Below, one piece after another: positions 1-11,626 of a stretch of DNA of 64,000 bases (position 1 is the first letter of the stretch; each line of letters begins with the position of its first letter). The notes beneath the pieces are model-generated. The model worked only from the letters and a program-made list of their open reading frames with translations. It had not been told where the DNA came from and did not search any database. The translations under genes and the position numbers were made by a program. The stretch lies in assembly GCF_000004075.3 (NCBI RefSeq), contig NC_026655.2, positions 4,588,001-4,652,000 of the forward strand, written 5' to 3'. The stretch comes from Cucumis sativus (Eukaryota; Streptophyta; Magnoliopsida; Cucurbitales; Cucurbitaceae).

Positions 1-720
1 CAACTTTCACACGGTATAGGTTATAGCACGGCTCAAGCAAAACTACTCTAACTTAGACATGAGCAACTAAGATATATATATAGTCATTTGATTGAATCGA
101 ACCAATATCGCAAGACACACGTTAACATGGAAACCAAATCTTCTTTTAGCCGTGGAAGTTTCCTCTTTATGCTTAAATTCAAACACGATACACATTTTAG
201 TTATAGGGAGAATCGAGATACAAATACCGTAGTTAATTGGTTTCGGAGATATGTGAAGAAATTAGGGTTTAATTTGTTTGGTTCAATTAGATGAATTTGG
301 GTGTTGCCTTTTCATAGCGCGTTGCCGGCCGTTCCTCTAAACCACCTATCAATCTTATTCAATATCTTTTATAATTTTGATACTAAATTACTCCTTTTTT
401 TTTTTTTACTTCTCTTTTGTAAGAGACAAAGGAAATTGATATTGTCTATTTGTCTCAATATGAAGTGGCCTTTCTTTACCCTTTTTTCTTTTCTTTTCCT
501 TTCATTTTCTATAATAGATTATTATGAACACTAACGATAATGTTTAATAACAATGGTTTTAGGTTATAAACAAAACAAAACAATTTGTCTTTGAGAAGTA
601 ATAACAATTCAGAGTTTATTTATAATTGTTTACGTCTCTGATTGAATAAACAACAAAGAATATTCTTTATCGTAAATGCATTTTTAAAATATATAAATTT
701 CCTTCAACGTTCATCAATAG
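1..720. other. left-edge spacer, no gene recognised
   Basis: AT-rich DNA ahead of the tRNA gene. Two short open frames here (68 and 77 codons) resemble no family I know and have the low-complexity Leu/Phe composition of chance frames. A short GC-richer patch lies near 315-335. It could be leader or trailer DNA of a gene beyond the left edge, but nothing proves this. Confidence 0.5.

Positions 721-800
<80 letters not shown>
721..800 (+). tRNA. tRNA-Leu (anticodon UAG)
   Basis: An 80-nt cloverleaf with the long variable arm of a class II tRNA. The 7-bp acceptor stem pairs 721-727 with 793-799 with one G-T wobble, and the discriminator is A. The anticodon stem CCAGA/TCTGG closes the loop TTTAGGC, giving anticodon TAG, which reads CUA and related leucine codons. 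The A box (TGGCCGAGTGG) and the B box (GGTTCAAATCC) are intact. A run of six T at 804-809 is a suitable Pol III terminator. There is no intron and no encoded CCA, as expected for a plant nuclear tRNA. It lies 385 bp upstream of the STR start codon. Confidence 0.97.
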
Positions 801-801
<1 letters not shown>

Positions 802-1185
802 TATTTTTTCTTTGTTTAAAGATTTGCGGCTCCAATTATATGGGTCAGTGATCAGTACTGTATGAAGTTTGTAAGACAAAGTTTAGAGAAAGATGTTTGC
901 TTAAGGGTAAGTATTTATCGAAACATTCTTCTTTTGTGCTCTTGGTTTTACCCCCCCATATGGTTTCAAGTTTCCAATGATTAATATTTTTGGAGTTACC
1001 AAAGTTCAGACAGTGACAAAACCAATGATATTTGACAGAGACAAACAAACCAAACTCCCTTGTTAATTTCTCCTACCTTTCTTTTAAGAACTTCTTACAT
1101 TTCTCCTATTCTAAACCTCTTCAATATAATGCCACTTTTTGTTTACAAATCCTAGAAAACTACTCTGTGTTTCAGCTGATCAGCC
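801..1185 (+). promoter_or_regulatory. STR 5' flank between tRNA-Leu and start codon
   Basis: 385 bp holding the presumed leader and core promoter of STR, with an AT-rich stretch at 1123-1145. Mycorrhiza-responsive genes often carry AW-boxes (CG-N7-CNANG) or a CTTCTTGTTC element. I looked for both in this segment and saw no exact copy. Any mycorrhizal control element would therefore have to lie upstream of the tRNA gene or be degenerate. Confidence 0.35.
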
Positions 1186-4100
1186 ATGGCAGTTGATGGT
1201 CGAAGAGGGGTAAACAGAAGTCTCGAGACCCTTATCGACATCGACAAGAAGGCCGTGGCTGCAAGAGCAGCAGCGCCGTTGCCACAGCTCCAAAAAACGG
1301 TGCCAGGACAAGGCTTGGAATTCAACAACTTGTCATATAGTGTTATAAAGAAGTATAAAAAGGATGGAGTTTGGATCAAAAGAGAGACTTATCTTTTGAA
1401 TGACATCTCAGGACAGGCATTGCGTGGCGAAATCATGGCTATTTTGGGGCCGAGTGGTGCTGGGAAATCTACATTTCTTGATGCCTTGGCTGGTAGGATG
1501 GCGAAAGGAAGCCTTGAAGGATCGGTTAGGATAGATGGGAAGCCGGTGACTGCGAGTTACATGAAGATGGTTTCATCTTATGTTATGCAAGATGACCAAC
1601 TCTTCCCAATGTTAACTGTGTTTGAGACCTTCATGTTTTCAGCTGAGGTTAGGCTTCCATCCTCTATTTCCAGGGAGGAGAAGAAGAATAGAGTTTATGA
1701 GCTCATTGATCAACTAGGTTTACAGGTACGCACCACTTTCCTACCTACGTTGTCTCTTTCTATTATTGTGTGTAGAACTCTAAAATAAGGCATATGTAGC
1801 TTTGAGTAATTTAGTGTCAGGTGACCTCTTTGAATTTTTCTAAGAAAAATGTAAATGAAGATAAAACCTATTCAAATCACGTACCTACCTTTTTGGTTAA
1901 ATCATATAACTCTAGATTTTAGGCATGTTTGGGTAGGTAAATTGTAAAAACTCCAAAATTATCGTGATAAGATCCATCTTAATTGGTGGAACGTTGGCCA
2001 AGTTGTAGGAGAATGTTTGGGCAATGTTCACAAAAAATGCATACAGGTCTTTTTTGTGATCAAATCTCTCCCTTAACACACTTTTTCCTTAATCAAATGG
2101 GTTAACCCTAAAAAGTAAATAAGACAACAATATATATGGCTTAAGTCGCTCAAGTTTTATTTATAATAAAATCAGCTAATCATATTGCAATAATATACAA
2201 AACTTCAAAGTTAAACATGTTTAAATTGAGTGCCCTATAACATTTACAAACTAGGTGGGTGAGTGAGGACAATACATGCTAAAAGTAGTTGAATTTTCAA
2301 TCCTAGTTTGAATTCTACCTAATAAATCTTCACTGACCAATAACTTTATCTTTCTCCATTTTGTAGAGTGCCATGCATACTTATATAGGTGATGAAGGGA
2401 GAAGAGGAGTTTCCGGAGGTGAACGGAGAAGGGTTTCGATAGGAATTGACATCATCCACAAGCCATCGCTCTTATTTTTGGATGAGCCAACCTCAGGCCT
2501 TGATTCAACGAGTGCCTTCAGTGTAGTGGAGAAGGTGAAAGAGATTGCTCGAAATGGAAGTATTGTCTTAATGACCATTCATCAACCTTCTTACAGAATT
2601 CAACTGCTACTTGATCGCATAACTGTTCTTGCCAGGTACAACACTTGGTTACACTTTTGGATAAGAGTGTGCGTAGTAATTAAGGAAAGCACCAATATTT
2701 TCAATTGAAATGGAAATTTCTCATTTGGGTTGTTTTCCTTTTTGTTTATACATTGTTTGATGAACTGAACTTTGTTTAATGGTTCAAATGTGATGACAGG
2801 GGAAGACTAATATATGTTGGAGGCCCATTAAACCTGTCTGCTCATCTATCCGGATTTGGAAGGCCAGTACCAAATGGCGAAAACAACATCGAATATCTAT
2901 TGGATGTAATCAAGGAATATGATGAATCAACAGTGGGGTTAGAGCCTCTTGTTGTATATCAACGCCATGGCATCAAACCTGATCAAGTTGCAAGGACTCC
3001 TGTTCCAAAAACGCCTAGAACTCCATATAAAAAGACCACGGGGCCAGGACCAGGGCCAGGGTCGGGGTTGGGGGCAAAGTTCCTAAACCTTCGTAGTCAA
3101 GCATTCTCCATGACCTCAGGACCAAACTCAAGCCAGTTTGATTCTGCATATGCATATGAAGACAATGAGGATGATGATTTTGATCGATCTCTTGAACGTA
3201 AATCTACCAAAACTTCAGTGCATAATCGTAGTGGTGTTCATAATCCTCGTTTAGCTTCTGAATTTTATAAAGATTTGTCTGCTTGGGTCTATAATGGTGT
3301 TAGAGGAACTCCTCATCGAAACCCGTCATGGACTCCAGCAAGAACGCCAGGACAAACACCAGCAAAAACTCCCATGTCTGGTGTTAGAAGCGGAATAGTT
3401 TCAAGCCAAATTCCATCATCTCATGCCAAAATACCTTCAGTCTTCAGCATGTCAATGGACTCTCATTTTCCTTCTTTCCAAGATACGGATATTGAAGAAG
3501 TTCTTGATGAGCCGGACCATGGTCCCAAATATGCAAATCCTTGGCTTCGTGAGGTTATTGTGCTTTCGTGGCGAACAGCACTCAATGTGATCCGCACCCC
3601 AGAATTGTTTTTATCGAGGGAGATTGTTTTGACAGTGATGGCATTGATTCTCTCCTCCATGTTCAAAAATCTCGGTCATGCTTCCTTTAGAGACGTCAAC
3701 AGGCTTCTCAACTTCTACATCTTTGCAGTTTGTCTCGTTTTCTTTTCATCGAATGACGCTGTCCCGACGTTTATTCAAGAAAGATTCATCTTCATTAGAG
3801 AGACTTCTCACAATGCATATCGAGCGTCCTCCTATGTCATTTCCTCTCTCATTGTTTATCTCCCATTTTTTGCCATTCAAGGTTTCACATTTGCTGTCAT
3901 AACACAATTCTGGCTTCACTTGAAAAGCAACCTCCTCTACTTCTGGATCACACTCTTTGCCTCACTCATTACAACAAACGCATACGTTATGCTCGTGAGC
4001 GCGCTTGTGCCAAGCTATATCACAGGCTATGCAATAGTTATTGCCACCACAGCCATTTTCTTCCTCACTTGTGGATTCTTCTTGAAACGAACTCAAATAC

Positions 4101-4435
4101 CAGTATATTGGAGGTGGCTTCATTACATCTCTGCCATAAAATATCCCTTTGAATCATTGCTGATCAATGAGTTCAAAGGCAAAAGATGTTATTCAGGAAA
4201 TCCCAGTGATCTTTCACCTGGCCCTATGGGAGATGTAAGGTTTAGCAAGTTGCACAATACTTCTACCGACTTGAAACCCGATTGCTTGCTAATCGGAGAA
4301 GACGTTCTGTTCTCAATGGACATTAACATGGAAAGTATATGGTACGACGTTGCGATCCTACTAGCTTGGGGATTTCTTTACCGGCTATTCTTCTATGTGG
4401 TTCTTAGATTCTACTCCAAGAATGAGAGAAAATGA
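1186..4435 (+). CDS. STR: STR-type ABCG half-transporter (STUNTED ARBUSCULE)
   Basis: Three exons, 1186-1725, 2367-2635 and 2800-4435, join in frame to 814 residues, close to the roughly 816 of legume STR as I remember it. The nucleotide-binding domain comes first: Walker A GPSGAGKS at residues 88-95, ABC signature VSGGE at 195-199, and Walker [13 protein letters not shown] from 215. A long hydrophilic linker follows (about 336-500) with eight Thr-Pro steps and a Gly-Pro run. Then comes the membrane domain with several hydrophobic helices, ending FYSKNERK. The linker and the tail separate STR from ordinary ABCG half-transporters. Known role: STR pairs with STR2 in the periarbuscular membrane and is needed for arbuscule growth, with lipid export to the fungus as the proposed function. 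STR is lost in non-mycorrhizal plants such as Arabidopsis, so its intact state suggests a mycorrhizal host. No STR2 is visible in the window. Confidence 0.95.
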
Positions 4436-5661
4436 AGAATGTATTGTCTTGCATCTCTCTTTAGTCTTTTGAAATGATAATAAGTTAAAGGTTGTAATAC
4501 ACAGCAGTCACTTTTCGAAGGCTGATCCAGAAAACAGGAGACAAGACAAGTAACTTTGAACAGAAACAATGCAACACTCATACCAAGTTTGTTTTCTCAA
4601 ATTCAATACAAAGGAAAAGTTTTTTAGAATGTTTCAACTATGTCTTTTTCCACAACTACTTCAAATTCTGCACTAATCATATACTCCCTTCAGATCTAAA
4701 TGTTAATTTGATAACTTTATTGTTCTCACATTTCAAGAAATAAAGAATTCAACCAAAACTTAGAAACATGAAACATGTGTTATTTTGTCATGTAAGAACA
4801 GTCAAACAAAACAGCTATAATATTATTTTATCAGTTGTTCTTTCAATACTTCTCAATTTCCCAAAAAGTGGATTCCACGTTTAGAAAGGTGGAAGTTTTG
4901 GTGTATATCCATTGAAACAAAAGGGGAAAGAGAAGATAACGTTGAAAAGGTTTAAATGTCACATCAAACCCAATAGATCGCTCTTCATCGTCATAACTTA
5001 TAAGTAAAACATTATCTGTTAGAATGAGAAAGAAGAAGTAGAAATAAATATCAGTAAATTGTCCATGCTCTGCCTCCATGTTTGGTTCAATGTTCTTTTC
5101 TTGTGGGGTTTCAAACTTCTGTCCATATTAAATTATTCCTTCTATACGAATTAAAATAGTCTTGAAAGAAGGAGAGAGAGAGAGAAAAAAAATCATAAAT
5201 AACACTGCAAAAATGTTCTCTTGCATGTGATGAGTGGGTCCAAAATAAATGAAATTTTTTTGCTTGATTCTCTATCACATTTTCAACTTGAGGAATGACA
5301 TAGCAAAATCATTAAGAAGAGTGGTTTTTTGCATAATTTTTCCAAGGGAAAAAAAATGATCTCTTGAGTATCTTGATGCAATACAAAATATAGTCCCATC
5401 GTTTCTCTGGGTAATAAATAAGAGGCAATATTTTACATAAATATGGAGCAGCTAAGATACATATTGTTCTTAGCTTTTGAATTGAACAAAAGAAAAATAT
5501 ATTTTTTTAAAAAAAAAAAAAAAAAACTAAAAACAAGAATCAATCTAAGCTAACAGATTGACAAAATTTGCTTTAGATGATTATATCTAAACTTCTCTAA
5601 TATGGAGGACACACCAATTTGTGATGAGTCCAAAGTCTTGGCGGTGGCCATTGTGCAAATA
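4436..5661. other. spacer between convergent STR and JAZ genes
   Basis: About 1.2 kb between two 3' ends, so it should hold both 3' UTRs. AT-rich, with a GA run near 5170-5185 and a long A run at 5510-5525. No coding frame with family resemblance was seen. Confidence 0.6.
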
Positions 5662-8600
5662 TCAGGCCATCAGATCCAAGGTTGAGGATGAGCAGTCTGA
5701 TGTTTTCTTTGCAACACTGTAGGGACAAGTGTTTGTCCTAAAAACAACATAAAAAAGAGCACGTTTGGAAATCAGAGATTTACTTTGTTAACTAATAGTG
5801 CGTTAACTACGTCTAGAAGCAAAGTGAGATAGTAGTCTGAAGAGAAATATCGACATAACAGAATACGTGAAATTCCAATTCGAAACAGAAATACGACACA
5901 ATCAAAGTAAAAGAACCAGGCTGAGCAATCATTACCGTTCTCTGCGCTTCTCTAAAAACCGAGCCAAGGATGCCTTTCGAGCCTGAGGTACAGCTGCAGG
6001 GAGGAGGCAACAAGAGGGATTTGAGCATGTTTGATGTTAAAAGTCATCACTTTTGAAAACGTATGGAGTAGAGTAGAGTAAAAATGGATTTATACCTGCA
6101 GGTATGAATGTTGGGGGAATCGGGGAAACTGGTGCAACAGAACAGGCATCGATGGGAGTTTCAGAATGCTTGGGATGAGAAGCTGAGGTTTTTATAGGTT
6201 TAGTCGCAGTAGATAGCTCAAGGTGTGGCATTCCTTGGAAATTTTCTCCAGCAAATGATGCCTTCACTTGACCTGTGGAAAGTATGTTGTTTTGTGTTTG
6301 AGGCAGCCCACCACTGCCAGCTAAAAGCATAACAGCCTGAGCCTGAACAAAAAAAAACAACAATAAACTGAGAAATTTTTCTTCACCAAGTGGCAAAAAG
6401 GCAAAAGCAAACTAGAGTTCTTAGAAGAACAGAAACCTTCTCAGGAGATATATCATTATAAACACACACGGATCCAGCATAAAAGATTGTAAGCTGCGCC
6501 ATCGAACCGGGAGGTTTTGAAACATTCCTAGAAAGACGAGGTAAGTTAAGCATCATATTTGAATACAGTTTTTGCTAATGAAATATTTCCTAGCTCCATC
6601 TCAAAAAAAGTAGTACCTTAACTCAGTTGTACCAACAGAGCTGGTAAAAGGAACCGAAAGGGAGGTTGCAATTGGAACCCCACCAAATGGCTGCAAGTTA
6701 ACATTGGAACCAACCATAGGTTGAGGAGAAGAAACCAAATGGGATTGAAATACTGGCACATTGAAAGCCATTGGAACTGGTGCTTGGTTGGAAATTGGAA
6801 ACATTTTCACATCTTGTGAACGATGAAGCGAAAGGGCCTCGGCATTTTGGAAAGGGTAATTAACTGCCATTGCATACTGGTTTACAGGCTTCTTATCTGA
6901 AGCTACATTCTTCTACAAACAAAAGAGAAAACCAACAAGCCAAAATGAATGAATTATCATAAAGCCCATTTGTTATTGTTCAATAGTTACATCAAAACTC
7001 AGAGCATCATCAAAGATAGAAAGTGAAAGGTGAATTACAGAAGAATATGGCCTATGAATGTCTGAAGAGACGAGTGGGTCAGCAGTGATTTTCCTTTGCC
7101 TCTCATCTTGAGAAGCCTTGAAAGACAGCAATTGTGGAACAGCAGAAACCTTGTTTGAGAATGACCATTGCATACTTGAAGAACCACTCACCATTGCTAC
7201 CAAATTAAACAAACCCCAAATCAAATCTCATTCCATAATACATTTTATGTTCAAAATACCATTGAAAGCCCTTCTCAACTTAACCAAGTCATTGTATTTT
7301 TAAAGTTCCACCTACTTTTAGCTTTGGTTAATTAAACCAAAAAATCCAAAAACTTTTTAAAAAATGCATATAATTAGACCATTAATATTATAATAAAAAC
7401 CGACAAGAACGTGATATTAAAAAATTAAAATACATATATACAAAAAAAATATAAAATTGGTATTAAAAAAAATAAGTAAAGTGTTTACCACGGGTTTGAA
7501 GTATTAAATTGTTAATTATGGTGAGTGCAGAAATCCAGCTGTATCATTTTGTTTATATATAATACCACACTCAAACTGCCACATCATCGTTAATATTATT
7601 TCTTTCTTCTTCTTCTTCTTCTTAATAATGAATTAAAAGTTTTAAGTTAATATCTTCACGCCTAAGTTTAAATTAAAGAAATAATAATAAAACCCCACGA
7701 CGCGTTTTGCATCCAATTTATAAAATTTGTGCTTAAATTTCACTACACATTGTTATTAATTAAAATTCACACTTTCCAATTCCTTTATTTATTTTATTGC
7801 ATGAAGTACTTTTCAAATTGATTCTCATATTTCACAAAAAAACAAAAATGAAAATCCATGTACTCAAAAACACCATTCTTGGAATTTTCGATACATAAGG
7901 CCCATACCCATTTGATTTTATCTATTTTAAATATATATATATGTGTGTGTATGTATATATTAAATCCAAGTCAAAATTATAACCTATCTTAGGAAATGTT
8001 CCATAGCTATTCTACTTTTTTAAAAAAAAAACTAAAAACCTACTTAAGGTCGTATGTAAAGAAATTAATTACGGACTTAATTAGTTTTCTGTTTTTGAAA
8101 TTTATGTTTTCTTTCCCCTCAATTCCATACTATAATTCTAAAAAAGAAGGCATAAATTATCAATCAAATTCCAAAAACAAAAGAAAAACTGGAAACTACT
8201 TTCTTCACTTTACGAAATTTGATTTGGTTTTTTTTTAACAGTAGCAAAAAAGAAAAAATCAGTAGTATTTCTAATTAAGCTCAAATTTAAAGAAAACAAA
8301 AACATAAATCATTATCAAACACGTTTGAAGTTCAAAAATTAGGAAAATAGTTTATTTAAACAAATGGTAGGGAATCAAACCCAATTTGCAAAGACAGAAA
8401 ACTAAAAATGAAATTTGTGAATGAAAAATTAGAAAAAGTAAATTTCCAATTTAGAAAAAGTACACGAAGTACAAAACTAATAGTTTTTAAATAAAAAAAT
8501 GATTAAATTATATATATATATATATATATTCCCCAGAAACTTTATGTGTGTCAGTCGTTCTTTCTTTTTTACACCTAAAATTTACATTCGAATACACCGC

Positions 8601-8874
8601 GACAAACCTGGTTTTCTTCCCCCACAGATTTTCCGGTTAGTTCCTCAGAAAATTCAAATTTAAAAAAAACTCGAACTAATAACAAAAAGACATTCATGTA
8701 TTGAATCACACGAAACTTCAATTTCCGGCATGGAAACTGAAAAATGGAAGAACGAAGAAGCATAAACATAAACATACCTGAATTCTTAGAATTGTCTTGA
8801 AATTCTTCCTTCAAAGGCATAGGCAAAGGCATGGCCACATTCTTGGAATTCAAACCCAAAAAATCCCACTCCAT
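5662..8874 (-). CDS. TIFY6B: JAZ repressor, TIFY6B/JAZ3 type
   Basis: Seven exons on the minus strand: 8874-8778, 7196-6991, 6912-6617, 6527-6437, 6342-6096, 5993-5936 and 5737-5662. They total 1071 nt, or 356 residues, matching the roughly 350 of Arabidopsis JAZ3. The N-terminus MEWDFLGL is the mark of the TIFY6 subgroup. TIFYAG at 213-218 lies in the ZIM domain, which binds NINJA and other JAZ proteins. The Jas motif, PQARKASLARFLEKRRER from residue 315, is the COI1 degron and MYC-binding helix. It is followed by TNTCPY (333-338) and a Ser-rich tail. JAZ proteins are nuclear repressors of MYC2-class factors and are degraded on jasmonoyl-Ile perception. Intron 1 is long (1581 bp). The intron that splits the Jas region begins so that retention gives a stop at once. 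Two G-boxes lie upstream. Confidence 0.95.
8509..8529. repeat. (TA)n microsatellite in JAZ intron 1
   Basis: About ten TA units inside the first intron of the JAZ gene. Simple sequence, likely length-polymorphic. Confidence 0.85.
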
Positions 8875-9215
8875 TTGGAAATCTGTAAAATTAAAACTCT
8901 CGTTCTTCTAAACCATGAAAATTCTCTACACACACAAGGAGGGAAAAAGAAAGAGAGAAATTTCGATTGTTTTATATCAAAAAAAACGAAAAGGAAATTA
9001 AAATTTAAAAAAGAGGCAAAGCAAGAGAAGCACGTCTTTTCATTTTAAAAATAAATAAAAGCAATTTAATGTTGGTACAAATAAAAATAATAAAATAATA
9101 AAATAGGCTCGTGGCCTTGTGAAATCAAAACCGTTGGATTGAAAAAAAGAGATTCGCGTCATTGAGATGGGGACCAGAAGCGTCGCTTTGAAATTGGGTA
9201 AATTTGGAAAACCAC

Positions 9216-9253
9216 CACGTGCGAGCCGTGCTATTCCGTTTCACCGACACGTG
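9216..9253 (-). promoter_or_regulatory. pair of G-boxes upstream of the JAZ gene
   Basis: Two perfect CACGTG palindromes, at 9216-9221 and 9248-9253, start 32 bp apart (about three helical turns). They lie 342 and 374 bp upstream of the JAZ start codon at 8874. They sit in a GC-richer island within AT-rich DNA. JAZ genes are known to be induced by MYC2-type factors through G-boxes, forming a feedback loop. Use of these two sites is inferred. Confidence 0.6.
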
Positions 9254-9365
9254 GCGGTTCCTTCCATTTTCTCATACCCGTGAAGCTCAAAACGTGGATA
9301 TATTTATTTTTCCTTTTTCTCATTTTCTACTTTTTCTTTATTGTACTTTTATTTATTCCTTTACC

Positions 9366-9399
9366 TTTTTTTATTTTTATTTTTATTTTTATTTATTAT
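9366..9399. repeat. (TTTTTA)n simple repeat
   Basis: Five to six T-rich hexamer units ending in an ATT run. Low-complexity DNA at the distal edge of the JAZ promoter. Confidence 0.75.
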
Positions 9400-11389
9400 T
9401 ATTATACATTCTATTCCACTAACTACACAAATGAAAATAAATAAATACATTTATTTACTACACTCACCTTTAAAATATTCTTTTTCCACGTCATTTTGTA
9501 CTAAAAATCTATTTCAATTGCTTTGAAACAAACATTTAAATATTCTCTTTTCTTTTTTCTTTTTTCTTTAATAAAGTACTCCGTACCCTACCAACTATTT
9601 TTATATAAATTATGCAAATTCTATTATTGCTCGGTTTTGTTAATACTTTTAAAGTTTAAAATATCTTTCTCTTACAAAGACTAGTCGAGAAACCCGTATA
9701 AACGAACACCTACATTTAAAATGTCACCATCATTTAATAAATAAAAATTTAGAAATTCATGAAAATTAAAATAAAATAAATCATCTTACATTTATGTTCA
9801 AAATAATTGAGCCTTGTACTAGGCAAAGTTCAAGGTGAATATGCATTAGTTATACTCTCATCTCTTGGTTAACTAGGTTAAGCTTGTTTTTGTGGTTAAG
9901 ACTTGTCTCGGATAATTTGAGCTTATCATGTTAGTTAATTGTTAGATTAATAATAAACTAAGAGAATTAACTTTTTACTTGTATTTTATTCCTTAGTATT
10001 TAGGTTGCTTTCAACTAATACACGTGAATAAACCTCTTTGAATTAATAGCTATTGAATTTTTATTTGATAATTTTTTTAAAAAATATTATAGTTAAAGAT
10101 ATTGACACGAGTTTACTTTAAAAACGAATTTTGTCAATATAGCATAGGAGAAGGAGTTTTGGAATATGTTCTAAAGGGGGAAATGGAAATGTAGAGTGTA
10201 AAATAAGGTATAGTGAATGATGTTATTAATGAGAAGGCCAAACGTGGCTTTAAGTTTGGCCAAGGAGATTTACCATCGTGTGTTGATAATAAATATTATG
10301 AATGTTACATGGAGACATATCTTATTTAATTCTAAACCTATGCCACTAAAAGTGATGTTACCTTTGTTGACTTTATATCATATCATATATTTTATCATAA
10401 TAAAAATTTAAAAATATTCAAATTATTCTCATCATATTTTTAGTATTTTAAATTACTTATATTATAGAACTCGAAAAATAATTCCAATCCATTTTTTTTG
10501 CTTCACATTAAAATAATATAATATAACTAAATTAATTAAATAACTTTATTTCGACTTAAAATAACTCGCTTGAATACCAAATATAAAAGAATTTTCAAAA
10601 TGTAGGAAAAAGTGAGGATCACATCAAACCTTTGATAGTGTCTATCAAAAAATTGATTGAAGGGGTCATTTTCATTACACATTTTGAAATTAAAATGAAC
10701 AAGTTGGCTTTTATGTGGGACATAATTTTGTCTCTACATTTCTCTACCACATCTCTATGGATTCTATTCATAGATAATGTCCAATACATAATCTCAAAGA
10801 ATTTTTTAAAAAAATGTCAATAAATCCATCATTTTTCTCAAAAAGAATATCTGTAACTGTTCTTAAACATATCTAAATTGATTGTTGTGTTTCTTTTTCT
10901 CATAGTTTCATTAAAATATTAATAAGTTTGTTAGAAAAAAAATTCATTTTAATCCTTACCTTTTTATTTCATCTACTTAACTCTTCAACTTTAGGGTAGG
11001 ATTTTACTCTAACAAATCAACTTTTAGTAGAAACAAACTAGCTAGGTTTATTTACGATCCTTCGATTTAGTACATGTTATTGGTATGATCGAGTCAAGAC
11101 ACGTACAATGTTTTCCTAGCTAAACTCGACACAACATGAGTTTAAATGCTAACATAATGTGTATTGAGGGAGCTTCTCTTCTTTTTTTTTTCCTAAAGTT
11201 GCAAATGCTTTAAAGACGATCACATGGTGTGGAGCCATTGTGGGTTAGTTTATAGGTCAAAATTAAAGACCAAAGCTTGTGTACCTTTACTTTGTCATGA
11301 AATGGGGCCAACTCTTATTATTCTAAATAACTTTTACCAATCACACTATTTTTGAACATTCCTTTTATAGCTCTATATTTCTATTTCAA

Positions 11390-11420
<31 letters not shown>

Positions 11421-11422
11421 CC
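11390..11422. repeat. poly(A) followed by (CA)n
   Basis: A homopolymer of about 18 A runs into about eight CA units. A compound microsatellite in spacer DNA. A retroposed tail could also look like this, but no element body was recognised upstream. Confidence 0.75.
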
Positions 11423-11546
11423 CCATTACATTGGTTCACATAACTTGGTTAGATGTATTAATTTTTTACATCTACCCGATTCAAGAGTGACCCATCTAGG
11501 TGCTGAGCAGATAACCATGTCAATCTCTATTTGTAGAGTTGAATTG

Positions 11547-11626
11547 ACAAATATCATTAGGACAATCCTTAGTAATAGAGTTGTTAACTAGTCAATAAAC
11601 AAATATCATTAGGACAACTCTTAGTA
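11547..11626. repeat. direct repeat, 28 bp, 52-bp period
   Basis: The stretch beginning ACAAATATCATTAGGACAA occurs at 11547-11574 and again at 11599-11626, differing at only a couple of positions near its right end. The copies are 52 bp apart, which suggests a local tandem duplication whose second halves have diverged. Confidence 0.8.
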
